From Pseudomonas grandcourensis (GTDB taxonomy: Bacteria > Pseudomonadota > Gammaproteobacteria > Pseudomonadales > Pseudomonadaceae): DNA of 64,000 nucleotides. Within the stretch, counting starts at the first letter, position 1; each line of letters opens with the position of its first letter. Made by a program: the position numbers and the translations under genes. The stretch is taken from the NCBI RefSeq assembly GCF_039909015.1, contig NZ_CP150919.1, positions 348,501 through 412,500 on the forward strand, read 5' to 3'. The notes beneath the pieces are model-generated. The model ran no database searches and was not told where the DNA came from. It worked only from the letters and a program-made list of their open reading frames with translations. This document shows positions 1-7,827 of this stretch, in pieces.

Positions 1-1133
1 AATAGGTAGGCAATGGATTTTGCTGCGAGTTTTCCGTTGATTCTTATGTCAATAAGCGCGTTGAGGATGCTAGTCCTCAGACTAATGGAAGATTCTGATG
101 CTTGAGTGAGGTTTAGAAAAATTCGACAGTCAGCTTCTATGCTAATTGTCTGAGGTGAGTATGCTAGCGCTTCATTTTTGTGTATTAGATCAACACTTTC
201 TTGCCATTTGCCACGTAGAAAAAGCTCTCTCAATGTAACCCATTCGGAACTTTCAAATTCTCCAGGCTTGAGTAAATTTATCAGTCTTTGGTCATTAGTT
301 AAGGGTAGGATTTCTAAAAACTTAGAAACGATTTTTGATTTTGTAATATTGTTTAGCGTCGAGTCGTATGTGTAGAAGCTTATTCCTGCATCTATAAATG
401 TAGAGTATAGGTCGATTAAGCTAGAGTTAGTTTCGTACTTTAAAACATCCTGGAGCATCTGTGAACTTGGAATGTCGGTCGGGAGACACTTGTACAGAAT
501 TGAGTTATCTTGCCCAGATCCTTCAAACTTGTTTACTGCGTCTTTAACGTATTTAATGTATTTTTCAGAAGTTACCGGTTCTTCATTCCTGAAACTAAAT
601 ACCCAGGCATAAAAGCTGACATTTTTTACGGAATCTTTTTTGATTTCTGATAAAAAGTTTTTTTGTGCTTCTAAGCCCTTAGATGCTTGAAGGACGGCCA
701 TCTTTACTTCAATCAACCACAGCGATATACCAAATTCTTTCTCAATTTTACTCAAAGATAACTCGCAAGCGGTAAAGTCGCCCTTCCAGAATTGCAATTC
801 TAATTCTTGGCTGATGCTGACGAAGTCTTTTATGCTGGCATGTTTTTGTTTTATCAATGAGCATGCCCAACTTATTTCGCAGTCTATGCTGGGGCTTATA
901 AAAACTAAATCGCGTTTCAATCGGCTTACTGATTTGGGGAAAAGGCCTTTCAAACGTTCCTGAAAAATAAATTTCCCTTTTTTTTGGGCAGTAGATATCC
1001 ATTTTACAAAGCTATCGAACTCGTTGAGCAGTACCTGTTTGCGTGCATTGCTCAGAGACGGGTTTTTCAGCTTCAGTGTCGATCCCTGTATTTTTCGTAA
1101 AGGGAGACTATTGAATGAGGTTTTTTCGTTCAT
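1..1133 (-). CDS. Unknown AT-rich island protein, partial (C-terminus beyond the left edge)
   Basis: Read on the minus strand, an uninterrupted frame begins at an ATG (1133-1131) and stays open to the first base, giving at least 377 residues. AAGGA lies five bases upstream of the ATG, a good ribosome site. The protein begins MNEKTSFNSLPLRKIQGST, is rich in Lys, Ser, Leu, Ile and Phe, and looks mostly helical, with stretches such as FWKGDFTACELSLSKIEKEFG and LRELFLRGKWQESVDLIHKN that resemble TPR-like helix pairs. I see no signal peptide, membrane segment or catalytic motif. Codon use is AT-rich (many AAA, TTA, ATA), unlike the genes right of 3.9 kb, and it sits behind a tRNA-Thr integrase, so it is most likely horizontally acquired island cargo. 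I do not recognise the family. A role in phage defence is possible from the setting only. Confidence 0.7.
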   Translation of the reverse strand, partial: MNEKTSFNSLPLRKIQGSTLKLKNPSLSNARKQVLLNEFDSFVKWISTAQKKGKFIFQERLKGLFPKSVSRLKRDLVFISPSIDCEISWACSLIKQKHASIKDFVSISQELELQFWKGDFTACELSLSKIEKEFGISLWLIEVKMAVLQASKGLEAQKNFLSEIKKDSVKNVSFYAWVFSFRNEEPVTSEKYIKYVKDAVNKFEGSGQDNSILYKCLPTDIPSSQMLQDVLKYETNSSLIDLYSTFIDAGISFYTYDSTLNNITKSKIVSKFLEILPLTNDQRLINLLKPGEFESSEWVTLRELFLRGKWQESVDLIHKNEALAYSPQTISIEADCRIFLNLTQASESSISLRTSILNALIDIRINGKLAAKSIAYL

Positions 1134-1725
1134 GTCAGTCCTTGTGACAAAAATAATTCTGCGGAGTGTGGGGGGCAAGTGAGTTATTGTTGCAGGTTGT
1201 CATCCACATTATTGGTCCTTGGTTTAGATGTTTATTTCATTGCCTAAGTGCAAAAATGTGCAGTTGTCTGATTTTACAACCGCAAATCTATGACTGTCAG
1301 GTTGATTTTAAACTACCTTTCAAGATCCCTTCCCATTTTTGGTTGGCAGTAATGCACCATAAACAACGTTTTTGGTTTGCCGTACTAACCGCGTCCTCTT
1401 GAAAATTCCGGTAGCCTTACAGCAGGCTACATTGCTGAGCAAACAATACTGGAAGTTAGCACATCTAACCCTTCCCCACGTCATCCCGCCAAGAATGTTG
1501 AGTGTTATCAGGGATCAAGGCCCCTGCGACCTGTGAGGGTTGTCCACTAACGCGGGACTGGCGGCTCTTTACGACCGGGAGCTTGGGCCTCTCATGATCT
1601 GGCCTCCTGAGCACTTCCGAGGAAGTGGGCGGGTGGAGGTTGCGCTGGCTGACGAGACCAAAGCCGCGAGATCCTGAGTCAGGTGAAGGCAGTGACGCGA
1701 TGACCGGGGCGTGCCTGACTGTCAG

Positions 1726-2106
1726 TCAGGTGCAGTCCATTCCGTGGGCTGCGGCACCATCATCTGCATCGCTGTTGCTGGTGACTTCGGTGTTTGTCAC
1801 GCCGATTGTCACGAGGAGGAATGCCGCAAAGCCTTGTACGAGTTGGGCTGCAGCAGCGGTAGGAGCGCCCGTCTCTTTCCGGAAGAAAGAGACGGGCGCA
1901 GGTTGGCGCAATGAAATGGCCAAGCGGATAGGTTGCTGCAGGGCAGCTATAAAGGGGTATGAGTTGCCGCAGTGGGCACTCTGGTAGAAGTAGGCATCCA
2001 TCACATCGCTGTGACCGAGCGAGCCGCCGGGCGCTAATCGCACTTTGGGAGAACCACCACGGTGTGGCGTAGCCTCAAAGGCTCTGGCTACCTGGGTTGC
2101 TGTCAA
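1726..2106 (-). CDS. Possible small island protein (weak candidate)
   Basis: A 126-residue frame starting at TTG, with no clear ribosome site. The middle part, around SYPFIAALQQPIRLAISLRQ and PVSFFRKETGAP, has a composition reminiscent of small Ash-like proteins carried by P4-type prophages and islands, and the position next to a P4-type integrase would fit. The RKETGA stretch is encoded by the 15-bp hairpin at 1865-1899, so the apparent coding signal could be a by-product of structured non-coding DNA. I could not confirm the family and give it only as a candidate. Confidence 0.25.
   Translation of the reverse strand: MTATQVARAFEATPHRGGSPKVRLAPGGSLGHSDVMDAYFYQSAHCGNSYPFIAALQQPIRLAISLRQPAPVSFFRKETGAPTAAAAQLVQGFAAFLLVTIGVTNTEVTSNSDADDGAAAHGMDCT
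1865..1899. repeat. 15-bp perfect inverted repeat
   Basis: Arms GCGCCCGTCTCTTTC and GAAAGAGACGGGCGC with a five-base loop. There is no T-run on either side, so it is not a standard terminator. It lies inside the weak minus-strand frame at 1726-2106. Confidence 0.7.
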
Positions 2107-2137
2107 CGACAGCGCTTTGCCCGATCCTTTCTACGCC

Positions 2138-2227
2138 TGTGGATAATTCGGGTCAAGGCTCGAATTTTCGGGAGTTCTGCGGCTGTGGATGAAATTATCC
2201 ACCGGTGGAAATCAGTGGTTTTCCACA
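2138..2227. promoter_or_regulatory. Cluster of four DnaA-box-like nonamers
   Basis: TGTGGATAA (2138-2146) is a perfect reverse-strand match to the DnaA box TTATCCACA. TGTGGATGA (2184-2192), TTATCCACC (2195-2203) and TTTTCCACA (2219-2227) each match 8 of 9 positions. The last three lie within 44 bases and surround the palindrome CCACCGGTGG. Such clusters occur at replication origins and DnaA-regulated promoters; whether it works here is inference. Confidence 0.4.
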
Positions 2228-2262
2228 GACAGTTGTGTGGGCTTTAGATTTTTTAAGTGAGT

Positions 2263-2303
2263 TCCATCCAAGCAGGGCGGCTTTGCAGCCCTGTTTGGAT
2301 GGA
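2263..2303. repeat. 16-bp imperfect inverted repeat downstream of the integrase
   Basis: Arms TCCATCCAAGCAGGGC and GCCCTGTTTGGATGGA pair with one mismatch around a nine-base loop, 44 bases beyond the integrase stop. A T-run lies only on the left of the plus strand (an A-run in the integrase transcript), so it is not a classical terminator for the integrase, although it could stall transcription or protect a 3' end. Confidence 0.5.
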
Positions 2304-2346
2304 CCCGCGTGGACAAGCGGATCGCTGAGATATGAAGACCGAGCGC

Positions 2347-3669
2347 TTACTCGGTTGCGCCACGTTTTGCTTTTAGGCGAGTGACGTTCGCTCCTGTCTG
2401 GTTCGCGAATTCGTGTGGAGTGACATGCTCCTGCCGGTTGGCCTCCAGGTACCGGCTCCACCAGTTCATGATCAGCCTGCGCTCCTCGATGAACTCAGCC
2501 TTATGGATATAGGCTGCTCGAACGTTGTTACGCTCCTTGTGGCTCATCTGCCGTTCAATGGCTGTCTCCGACCACAATCCTGACTCGATCAGTGCGCTGC
2601 AGGCCATCGAACGAAATCCATGCCCGCAGATATCGGTTTTGGTGTCGTATCCCATCGTCCGAAGCGCGTTGTTCACGGTATTTTCGGACATGGGCTTCCA
2701 GGGTTTGGCATCCCCTGCGAAGACCAATGCGAATTTGCCTGTGAGTGCATGGATTTTTTCGAGTAGCGCCACTGCTTGCGCAGATAAGGGTACTAAATGG
2801 ATATCCCCTGCCATCTTCGTACCCCTTGTGGAAAAGGGTACTCCCTCCAATGCGGGTCGAGTGTCCGGTATCTCCCAGGTGCCGCGCTTGAGGTCGAACT
2901 CGCTCCAGCGTGCGAAGCGCAGCTCGCTGGATCGTACAAACACATGCAGCGACAGCATCACCGTCAGACGGGTAAGTGCCCGGCCTTTATAGATGTCGAT
3001 ACGCTCCAGCAGTTCCGGCAGTCGCGATAAGGGTAGAGCGGGGCGATGGACCACCCGCGGGGCTTTGATCGAGCCTTCGAGATCGTAAGCAGGGTTTATG
3101 GTGATAAGCCGGAGGCGTTTTGCCTCGCGCATGATGCTCTGCAGGTAGTTTTGTACCCTTAAAGCTACGTCTATCGTTCCGCGCTTCTTGATCGCTTCCA
3201 AGGGCTGCATGAGGTCATGGGTGTCGAGGTCGACAATGGCGCGGGCGCCGATCAGCGGGAGCACGTGGGTTTTGAGGCGGCTCATCACAGTCTTGGAATG
3301 GCCTGGTGCCCACTTGGCCGACATTTCCGTATGCCAGTCGAGCGCAACGCTTTCAAAGGTTCGGCCTTTGATTACGGCTTCCGCCTTGGCTTGGTGCTTG
3401 GTCTCTATAGGATCAACGCCATCCGACAGCATTCGCTTGACCTCCAAGCGCTTGCGGCGCGCATCGGCGAGGCCAATGACGGGGTAGTTGCCGAACGAGG
3501 TCAGTCCTTCGCGTCCGTCAGGTTTGACGTAACGGAGCCGCCAGCCTTTGCGGCCATTGGGTTGGACTAGGAGGTAGAGGCCATCGCCGTCGAAAAGCTT
3601 GTAGGCGCGGTCTGTAGGTTTTGCCAAGCGGCAAGCTGCGTCGGAGAGCGGAGCTGTGGTGCGCGACAT
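2347..3669 (-). CDS. Tyrosine-type site-specific integrase, P4/DUF4102 family
   Basis: A 440-residue integrase that would cut and join DNA at the tRNA-Thr attachment site. The N-terminal 90 residues (LFDGDGLYLLVQPNGRKGWR, SFGNYPVIGLADARRKR) are the arm-binding DUF4102 domain of P4-like integrases, followed by a core-binding domain and the catalytic domain. Visible catalytic residues are Arg in SSELRFARW, His-x-x-Arg in HGFRS, His in QMSHKERN and the nucleophilic Tyr in AAYIHK. Length is normal for the family and the frame is intact. It begins 172 bases from the 3' end of tRNA-Thr and reads away from it, the usual arrangement for an island in the tRNA 3' end. Copies of the octamer AAGGGTAC lie in its coding region and overlap its start. 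It is probably functional; no excisionase is visible in the window. Confidence 0.93.
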   Translation of the reverse strand: MSRTTAPLSDAACRLAKPTDRAYKLFDGDGLYLLVQPNGRKGWRLRYVKPDGREGLTSFGNYPVIGLADARRKRLEVKRMLSDGVDPIETKHQAKAEAVIKGRTFESVALDWHTEMSAKWAPGHSKTVMSRLKTHVLPLIGARAIVDLDTHDLMQPLEAIKKRGTIDVALRVQNYLQSIMREAKRLRLITINPAYDLEGSIKAPRVVHRPALPLSRLPELLERIDIYKGRALTRLTVMLSLHVFVRSSELRFARWSEFDLKRGTWEIPDTRPALEGVPFSTRGTKMAGDIHLVPLSAQAVALLEKIHALTGKFALVFAGDAKPWKPMSENTVNNALRTMGYDTKTDICGHGFRSMACSALIESGLWSETAIERQMSHKERNNVRAAYIHKAEFIEERRLIMNWWSRYLEANRQEHVTPHEFANQTGANVTRLKAKRGATE

Positions 3670-3719
3670 AAGGGTACTCCCTTTTATCGAAGTGACCTGT
3701 ATCCCAAACTCTACCCTTA
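2786..3719. repeat. Dispersed AAGGGTA(C) repeats in and before the integrase gene
   Basis: AAGGGTA occurs six times on one strand or the other: 2786-2792, 2834-2840, 3028-3034, 3154-3160 (reverse), 3670-3676 (at the integrase start codon) and 3713-3719 (reverse). Four extend to AAGGGTAC. Fewer than one copy of a given 7-mer is expected in this length. Spacing is irregular. Candidates are integrase arm sites, excisionase sites or operators for an integrase repressor. Confidence 0.5.
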
Positions 3720-3771
3720 AAACGGTTGGAATCCACCAGTTTCTGACGGAAACCGATGGAACGCCAAAACG

Positions 3772-3801
3772 AAAAAACCCGCCAGAAGGCGGGTTTTTCG
3801 G
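3772..3801. terminator. Bidirectional rho-independent terminator after tRNA-Thr
   Basis: Stem AACCCGCC/GGCGGGTT with loop AGAA, an A-run before it and TTTTT after it, so it can act on both strands. It lies between tRNA-Thr and the integrase start and would end the tRNA transcript. Confidence 0.8.
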
Positions 3802-3841
3802 GGGTTCCAGAGATTTTGAAAGCCTTCTCTGGATCCTTGTA

Positions 3842-3917
<76 letters not shown>

Positions 3918-3931
3918 GTGTCAGGGCGACG

Positions 3932-3959
3932 ATTATAGCGATTGGCTGGCTTCTGTAAA
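3932..3959 (-). promoter_or_regulatory. Promoter of tRNA-Thr
   Basis: TTTACA and TATAAT with a 16-base spacer on the minus strand, with the -10 box about 14 bases from the tRNA 5' end. A near-consensus sigma-70 promoter. Confidence 0.7.
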
Positions 3960-3995
3960 CCCCTGAATTCTGACTATTTTTGCGCGGGCTTCAGG

Positions 3996-4820
3996 TCAGG
4001 CGCGCAGCAGGGTTTTCTTGAGTTTCTGGATGGCTTGCCAGGTTCGACTGTTTTGCATCGCGCGCAGCTGTGCTTCGGCCTGTTCGGCGCGTTGCAGGGC
4101 GGCGGCGAGTTGGTGTTCGGTGTCGCTGACGGGGTGGCTGAAGTTGTGGCCTTTGCAGAACTGGAACTCGTCCAGGTTGCACGGCGGGATGTCGAAGGCG
4201 GGTTTGAGGTTCAGGTGTTCTTCGGCGAGGTAGTAGGTGTTGATGCCATCGAACAGGATGGATTGGTAGCCCGCATCAATGACGAGGCTTTCCCAGGTCT
4301 GGTCGCGGTCCCAAGGGGTTTCGATCAGGATCACCCAAGGCCGCCATTGGCTGAAATCCATGCCACGCAGGACGGTCTCTTCGTGGCCTTCGACGTCGAT
4401 TTTCAGGAAATGGATGTCGCGGCCCTGGGCGTGTTCTTCGCAGATGGAGGTCAGGGTGCGGGACTGGATCGTTTGGCTGCGCACGTCCATGCCAGCGTCT
4501 TTGTGCATTTTGGCAATGGCCGGGTCGAGGGTCGAGAGGCCGGTGCCGGCGATGCCGTAGAAGGTCAGTTCGTCAGCACTTTCCCCGGCTGCGCATTGCA
4601 GGTTGGTGTCTTTGGGGCGTTGCTGGCACAGGGCTTCGTAGTAGTTGGGCATCGGTTCGACGTTGATGCCGGTCCAGCCGTTGTCGTAGAACGCCTTGGT
4701 GACTGAGTCATGGGTGGGATGGTTTGCCCCGACGTCGATGTAGAAGCCGTTCTCGACGGTTTTGAGGGCGCGCCACAGGCGTATGTCTTCGAAATTCTGT
4801 GCGTAGGAAATGAACGTCAC
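3996..4820 (-). CDS. FkbM-family SAM-dependent methyltransferase
   Basis: A methyltransferase of the FkbM type, which O-methylates sugars or polyketides; the substrate is unknown. The first 20 residues (SYAQNFEDIRLWRAL) and GFYIDVGAN, the SAM-binding motif I, are family hallmarks. HFLKIDVEGHEETVL is the conserved acidic motif near residues 140-155. The last 45 residues form a short Ala/Gln/Glu-rich coiled coil ending in basic residues. I chose the GTG at 4820 (274 residues) because AGGA precedes it and the conserved domain begins at once; a longer frame from a TTG at 4892 lacks a ribosome site. It stands alone between tRNA-Thr and another methyltransferase, with no glycan cluster next to it. 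Confidence 0.85.
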   Translation of the reverse strand: MTFISYAQNFEDIRLWRALKTVENGFYIDVGANHPTHDSVTKAFYDNGWTGINVEPMPNYYEALCQQRPKDTNLQCAAGESADELTFYGIAGTGLSTLDPAIAKMHKDAGMDVRSQTIQSRTLTSICEEHAQGRDIHFLKIDVEGHEETVLRGMDFSQWRPWVILIETPWDRDQTWESLVIDAGYQSILFDGINTYYLAEEHLNLKPAFDIPPCNLDEFQFCKGHNFSHPVSDTEHQLAAALQRAEQAEAQLRAMQNSRTWQAIQKLKKTLLRA

Positions 4821-4892
4821 TGGCGCATCCTGTCGGAGAAATGTTCTTGTTTGTGGCCGCGCTGCCGGCGCCCTTGCGTGTGTGTATATCAA

Positions 4893-5163
4893 GAGTAATG
4901 AAAGGGTGCAATTTCCCCTGTCTGCGGTCCGGGATTAGGCATTTATGTCGTTTTGATTAAATGCTTATGCACATTGCAATTGGCGGCGCACTGGGTTTAG
5001 GCCGAATTTGTGGATCTGTTCTCATTTGTCCGCAAATAGCTGTTTTTTCGATTTTTTATGTGGGTGTACAAAAAATGAACAGTGTGGTTTTTGCCCTGAA
5101 ACTGGCATGAATATTGGATCCACGATAATTCCATCAACAGAGTTATCCACAGGCCGGATGCGT
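4893..5163. other. Intergenic region with no recognised feature
   Basis: An AT-richer stretch between two minus-strand genes. It has one perfect DnaA-box nonamer, TTATCCACA at 5143-5151, which is common by chance. No hairpin with a T-run or clear promoter was seen. Confidence 0.5.
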
Positions 5164-6393
5164 TTAGGCGTGTTCGGCCAGGAGCAGGAAATTACGCGGC
5201 GTGAGTGGGGTTTCGCAGAAGGTGCCGACGCGGACGCTGTAGCCCTGCTCGGCGAGGAAAAGTGCCCGGTCAAGGACCAGCCAAAGCTCCAGCGGGCGTC
5301 GGAAAAGTCCGCGTAGTAGTTCAAGGTTGCGCACTTCGGCCAGTCGCTGCCAACCGGCGGCTTCGAGAGCTGGCCAATTTTGCGGGCCGATTGTGGATAA
5401 CTCTTTGAGTGCGGCCAGGTGATGGCAGTAATCGGCGAAGGGTTTGTCCAGCCAGGCGCTGGGCAGGGAAGGGGTTGGCAGGTACTCGTCAATGCCGCGC
5501 AGTTGCCGTTGCAGCAAGTCGAAGCCCAGTCGTCGGGCCATGGAGGTGTCGCGTTGACGTCGAACGCGGGCGCCGGCAGTAACGGTTTCACTCATGGGCA
5601 GCGCGAGGTCGTCGAGGCAAAGCTGTAGGCCGGAGCCTTTGGCGGCCGAGGAAATCGGCGAGTACTGGGCAAGACTGATCCGGTTGTAGCAGCACGGCGC
5701 AATGGCGAGCTGTTTACAGCCTGTGGCGCTGGCGAGTTGAATCAGCCGCACATGCAAATCACCGCAGGCGTGAAGCGCGACGGGCGTGTGATACGCACTC
5801 AGTAGACAAGCGGCGTCTGCCGCGAGCACATCCTGTTCGATATGCAGCGCATGCAGGTGATGACGCTGACTGAGTGTCTGGCCGCTGGCTACCAGTGCCG
5901 GGTCGTATTCCAGGCACGTCAGTTGTTGCCCCGGTTGCAGCAGGCGGCGGCCCAAATGTCCTTTGCCCGAGCACCAGTCCAGCCAATGCTTCGGTGCTTC
6001 GGAAAACTGCAATCGACTGGCGAAGGCTTCGATCTGCTGCCATTTGCGCCCCGGTACATCGACGTTCAATCGATGGCCGGCCGTTTCAAGCACGCGTGCG
6101 GGCAATTCATCCACGGCACTCAAGGCAACGGACATTGTTGCCAAGGAAGCAAAGGGTTCCGGTGCATTCAGGAGGGCGGGTTGGTTGTGAGCGTTTTCCG
6201 CGTCTTCCAGCGTTCGCTCACGTAGCCATGCGGCCAGCTCCGGGTAGGACGCTTCCCATGGGAGCTGTAGATGAGTGAACGGCCGGGGTTTCCACAGTGC
6301 CTGATGCTCTGTCAGAAAAGCATCCAGCGCGGTGAAGCGGGCGAGCAGGGCCTCGCCCGTCAACACGTGGGAATCAACGCCCTTGGCAGGCAT
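5164..6393 (-). CDS. SAM-dependent methyltransferase (Methyltransf_32-like)
   Basis: A 409-residue protein with a Rossmann-type methyltransferase core in the middle: HWLDWCSGKGHLGRRLL (about residues 136-152) is the SAM-binding glycine loop, LTCLEYDPALV follows as motif II, and the later HACGDLH and IAPCCYNRIS match the Methyltransf_32 family, whose eukaryotic relatives are GSTCD and METTL25. The substrate is not known; an RNA or protein target is plausible. The N-terminal 120 residues and C-terminal 130 residues are helical with no motif I recognise. The first 20 bases overlap the end of the upstream permease gene on the same strand, so it is probably the last gene of the amino-acid transporter operon. 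No convincing ribosome site precedes the ATG, consistent with coupled translation. Confidence 0.8.
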   Translation of the reverse strand: MPAKGVDSHVLTGEALLARFTALDAFLTEHQALWKPRPFTHLQLPWEASYPELAAWLRERTLEDAENAHNQPALLNAPEPFASLATMSVALSAVDELPARVLETAGHRLNVDVPGRKWQQIEAFASRLQFSEAPKHWLDWCSGKGHLGRRLLQPGQQLTCLEYDPALVASGQTLSQRHHLHALHIEQDVLAADAACLLSAYHTPVALHACGDLHVRLIQLASATGCKQLAIAPCCYNRISLAQYSPISSAAKGSGLQLCLDDLALPMSETVTAGARVRRQRDTSMARRLGFDLLQRQLRGIDEYLPTPSLPSAWLDKPFADYCHHLAALKELSTIGPQNWPALEAAGWQRLAEVRNLELLRGLFRRPLELWLVLDRALFLAEQGYSVRVGTFCETPLTPRNFLLLAEHA

Positions 6394-7063
6394 CGACGCG
6401 CAACCAGCGCTCCAGCAGCTTGAAACCGCGCACCAGCACGTACGCCATTACCAGGTAGAACATGCCCGCGGCGAAGAAGATCTCCACCGGCAGGTAGGTC
6501 CGGGCAATGATGGTGCGGGCCATGCCGGTCAGTTCCAGCAAGGTCACGGTGCTGGCCAGGGCGCTGGCCTTGAGCATCAGGATCACTTCGTTGCTGTAGG
6601 CCGGCAGGCCGATGCGCGCGGCGCGCGGCAGGATGATGTAGACCAGCGCTTTGGGTCTGGACATGCCCAGTGCCCGTGCCGCCTCGATCTCGCCCGGTGG
6701 AATCGCCTGGATGGCGCCCCGCAGGATTTCCGCAATGTAGGCTGCGGTGTGCAGGGTCATGGTCGCGGTGGCGCACCAGAACGGATCGCGCAGGTAGGGC
6801 CACATCGAACTGTTACGGATCGCGTCGAACTGCGCCAGGCCGTAGTAGACCAGGAACAGTTGAACCAGCAACGGCGTTCCACGGAAAAAGAAGATGTAGC
6901 CGTAGGGAAATGCCCGTACCCACCACAGGCGCGACGAGCGGGCGATGCCCAGTGGAATGGCCAGCAGCAAACCGGCGATGACGGCGATGGCTACCAGTTC
7001 CAGGGTCAGGGTTGCACCCTGGGCCAGTTTCGGCAGCCATTTGATGATGACTTCCCAATTCAT
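6374..7063 (-). CDS. hisM: Polar amino-acid ABC transporter permease, HisM-like
   Basis: One of two inner-membrane channel subunits of an amino-acid importer. At 229 residues with about five membrane spans it has normal length. The cytoplasmic coupling loop ('EAA' motif) is seen in EAARALGMSRPKALVYIILP, which contacts the ATPase. The start at 7063 is preceded by GGAGCACCCA and overlaps the stop of the upstream permease gene as ATGA, so the two permeases are translationally coupled. A longer open frame upstream is only read-through. The substrate is probably a basic amino acid (Arg, Lys, Orn or His) by family. Confidence 0.9.
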   Translation of the reverse strand: MNWEVIIKWLPKLAQGATLTLELVAIAVIAGLLLAIPLGIARSSRLWWVRAFPYGYIFFFRGTPLLVQLFLVYYGLAQFDAIRNSSMWPYLRDPFWCATATMTLHTAAYIAEILRGAIQAIPPGEIEAARALGMSRPKALVYIILPRAARIGLPAYSNEVILMLKASALASTVTLLELTGMARTIIARTYLPVEIFFAAGMFYLVMAYVLVRGFKLLERWLRVDACQGR

Positions 7064-7755
7064 TGGGTGCTCCTCGCGAAGCCGCGAGCGGCGCGTTTTT
7101 CCAGGAAGTGCATGCCGGTCATCGCCAGCACCGTCAGGCTCAGGTACATGAACGCGGCCACCATATAGAAGGTGAACGGCTGTTTGGAGACGGTCACGCC
7201 GATTTGCGCATGACGCATGATTTCTTCCAGGCCGATCACCGACACCAGCGCGGTGTCTTTCATCAGGATCATGAACAGGTTGCCCAGGCCGGGCAGGGCG
7301 ATGCGCCACATCTGCGGCATGATCAGCTTGGTGAAGATGCGCCACTTCGACAGGCCCAGGGCCACGCCGGCTTCACGATGGCCTTTGGGGATGGCGAGGA
7401 TCGCGCCGCGAAACACTTCCGTGGCGTAGGCGCCGAAGCACAGGCCCAGCGCAATCACACCGGCGGCGAAGGCATTGAGCTCAAGGTCGGGGTTACCGAA
7501 GAACTCGCCCAGGGCACGCATCAGGTTGACCGTGCCGAAGTAGATCAACAGCACCCAGAGCAATTCCGGGATGCCGCGAACCAGGGTCGAATAAGTGCCG
7601 CCAAGCCATTGCAGCGGCTTGTACGGGGAAGTCTTGGCCAAGGCGCCGAGCAGACCGAGCACCAGCCCCAGGCACAGGGCCGAGAGTGCCAGTTTCACAG
7701 TCATCAGCGCGCCAGCGGCGAGCGCCGGGCCGAATCCGTAGAGGTCGATAGTCAT
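7060..7755 (-). CDS. hisQ: Polar amino-acid ABC transporter permease, HisQ-like
   Basis: The partner permease of the HisM-like protein; the two form the heterodimeric channel. It has 231 residues with about five membrane helices. The EAA loop reads GHREAGVALGLSKWRIFTKL around residue 145. The start ATG follows a short spacer after the binding-protein gene (72 bases), and the stop overlaps the next start. Order on the strand is ATPase, binding protein, HisQ-like, HisM-like, methyltransferase, all read the same way. Confidence 0.9.
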   Translation of the reverse strand: MTIDLYGFGPALAAGALMTVKLALSALCLGLVLGLLGALAKTSPYKPLQWLGGTYSTLVRGIPELLWVLLIYFGTVNLMRALGEFFGNPDLELNAFAAGVIALGLCFGAYATEVFRGAILAIPKGHREAGVALGLSKWRIFTKLIMPQMWRIALPGLGNLFMILMKDTALVSVIGLEEIMRHAQIGVTVSKQPFTFYMVAAFMYLSLTVLAMTGMHFLEKRAARGFARSTQ

Positions 7756-7827
7756 GGATTTCTTTTCAAATCGCGGCAGGCAAGGCCGAGAACCGGCGCC
7801 ATCAGGCGCCGGTCAGGCAGGTCAGTA

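Larger units (their letters stand above)
1134..2346. other. 1.2-kb mostly non-coding island segment
   Basis: No convincing gene fills this stretch. The first 270 bases are AT-rich like the gene to the left; from about 1400 the base composition rises. It contains a small palindrome with arms CACTTCC/GGAAGTG near 1611-1626, a 15-bp perfect stem at 1865-1899, four DnaA-box-like nonamers at 2138-2227 and a 16-bp imperfect stem at 2263-2303. Short frames exist on both strands but only the minus-strand one at 1726-2106 deserves mention. This density of palindromes suggests a regulatory or replication/transfer region of the integrated element. Confidence 0.5.

Noticed and set aside
1166..1402. Plus-strand 78-codon frame in the island spacer
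   Set aside because: No ribosome site and no recognisable composition; probably chance.
5143..5151. Single DnaA box TTATCCACA
   Set aside because: One isolated 9-mer is expected by chance.
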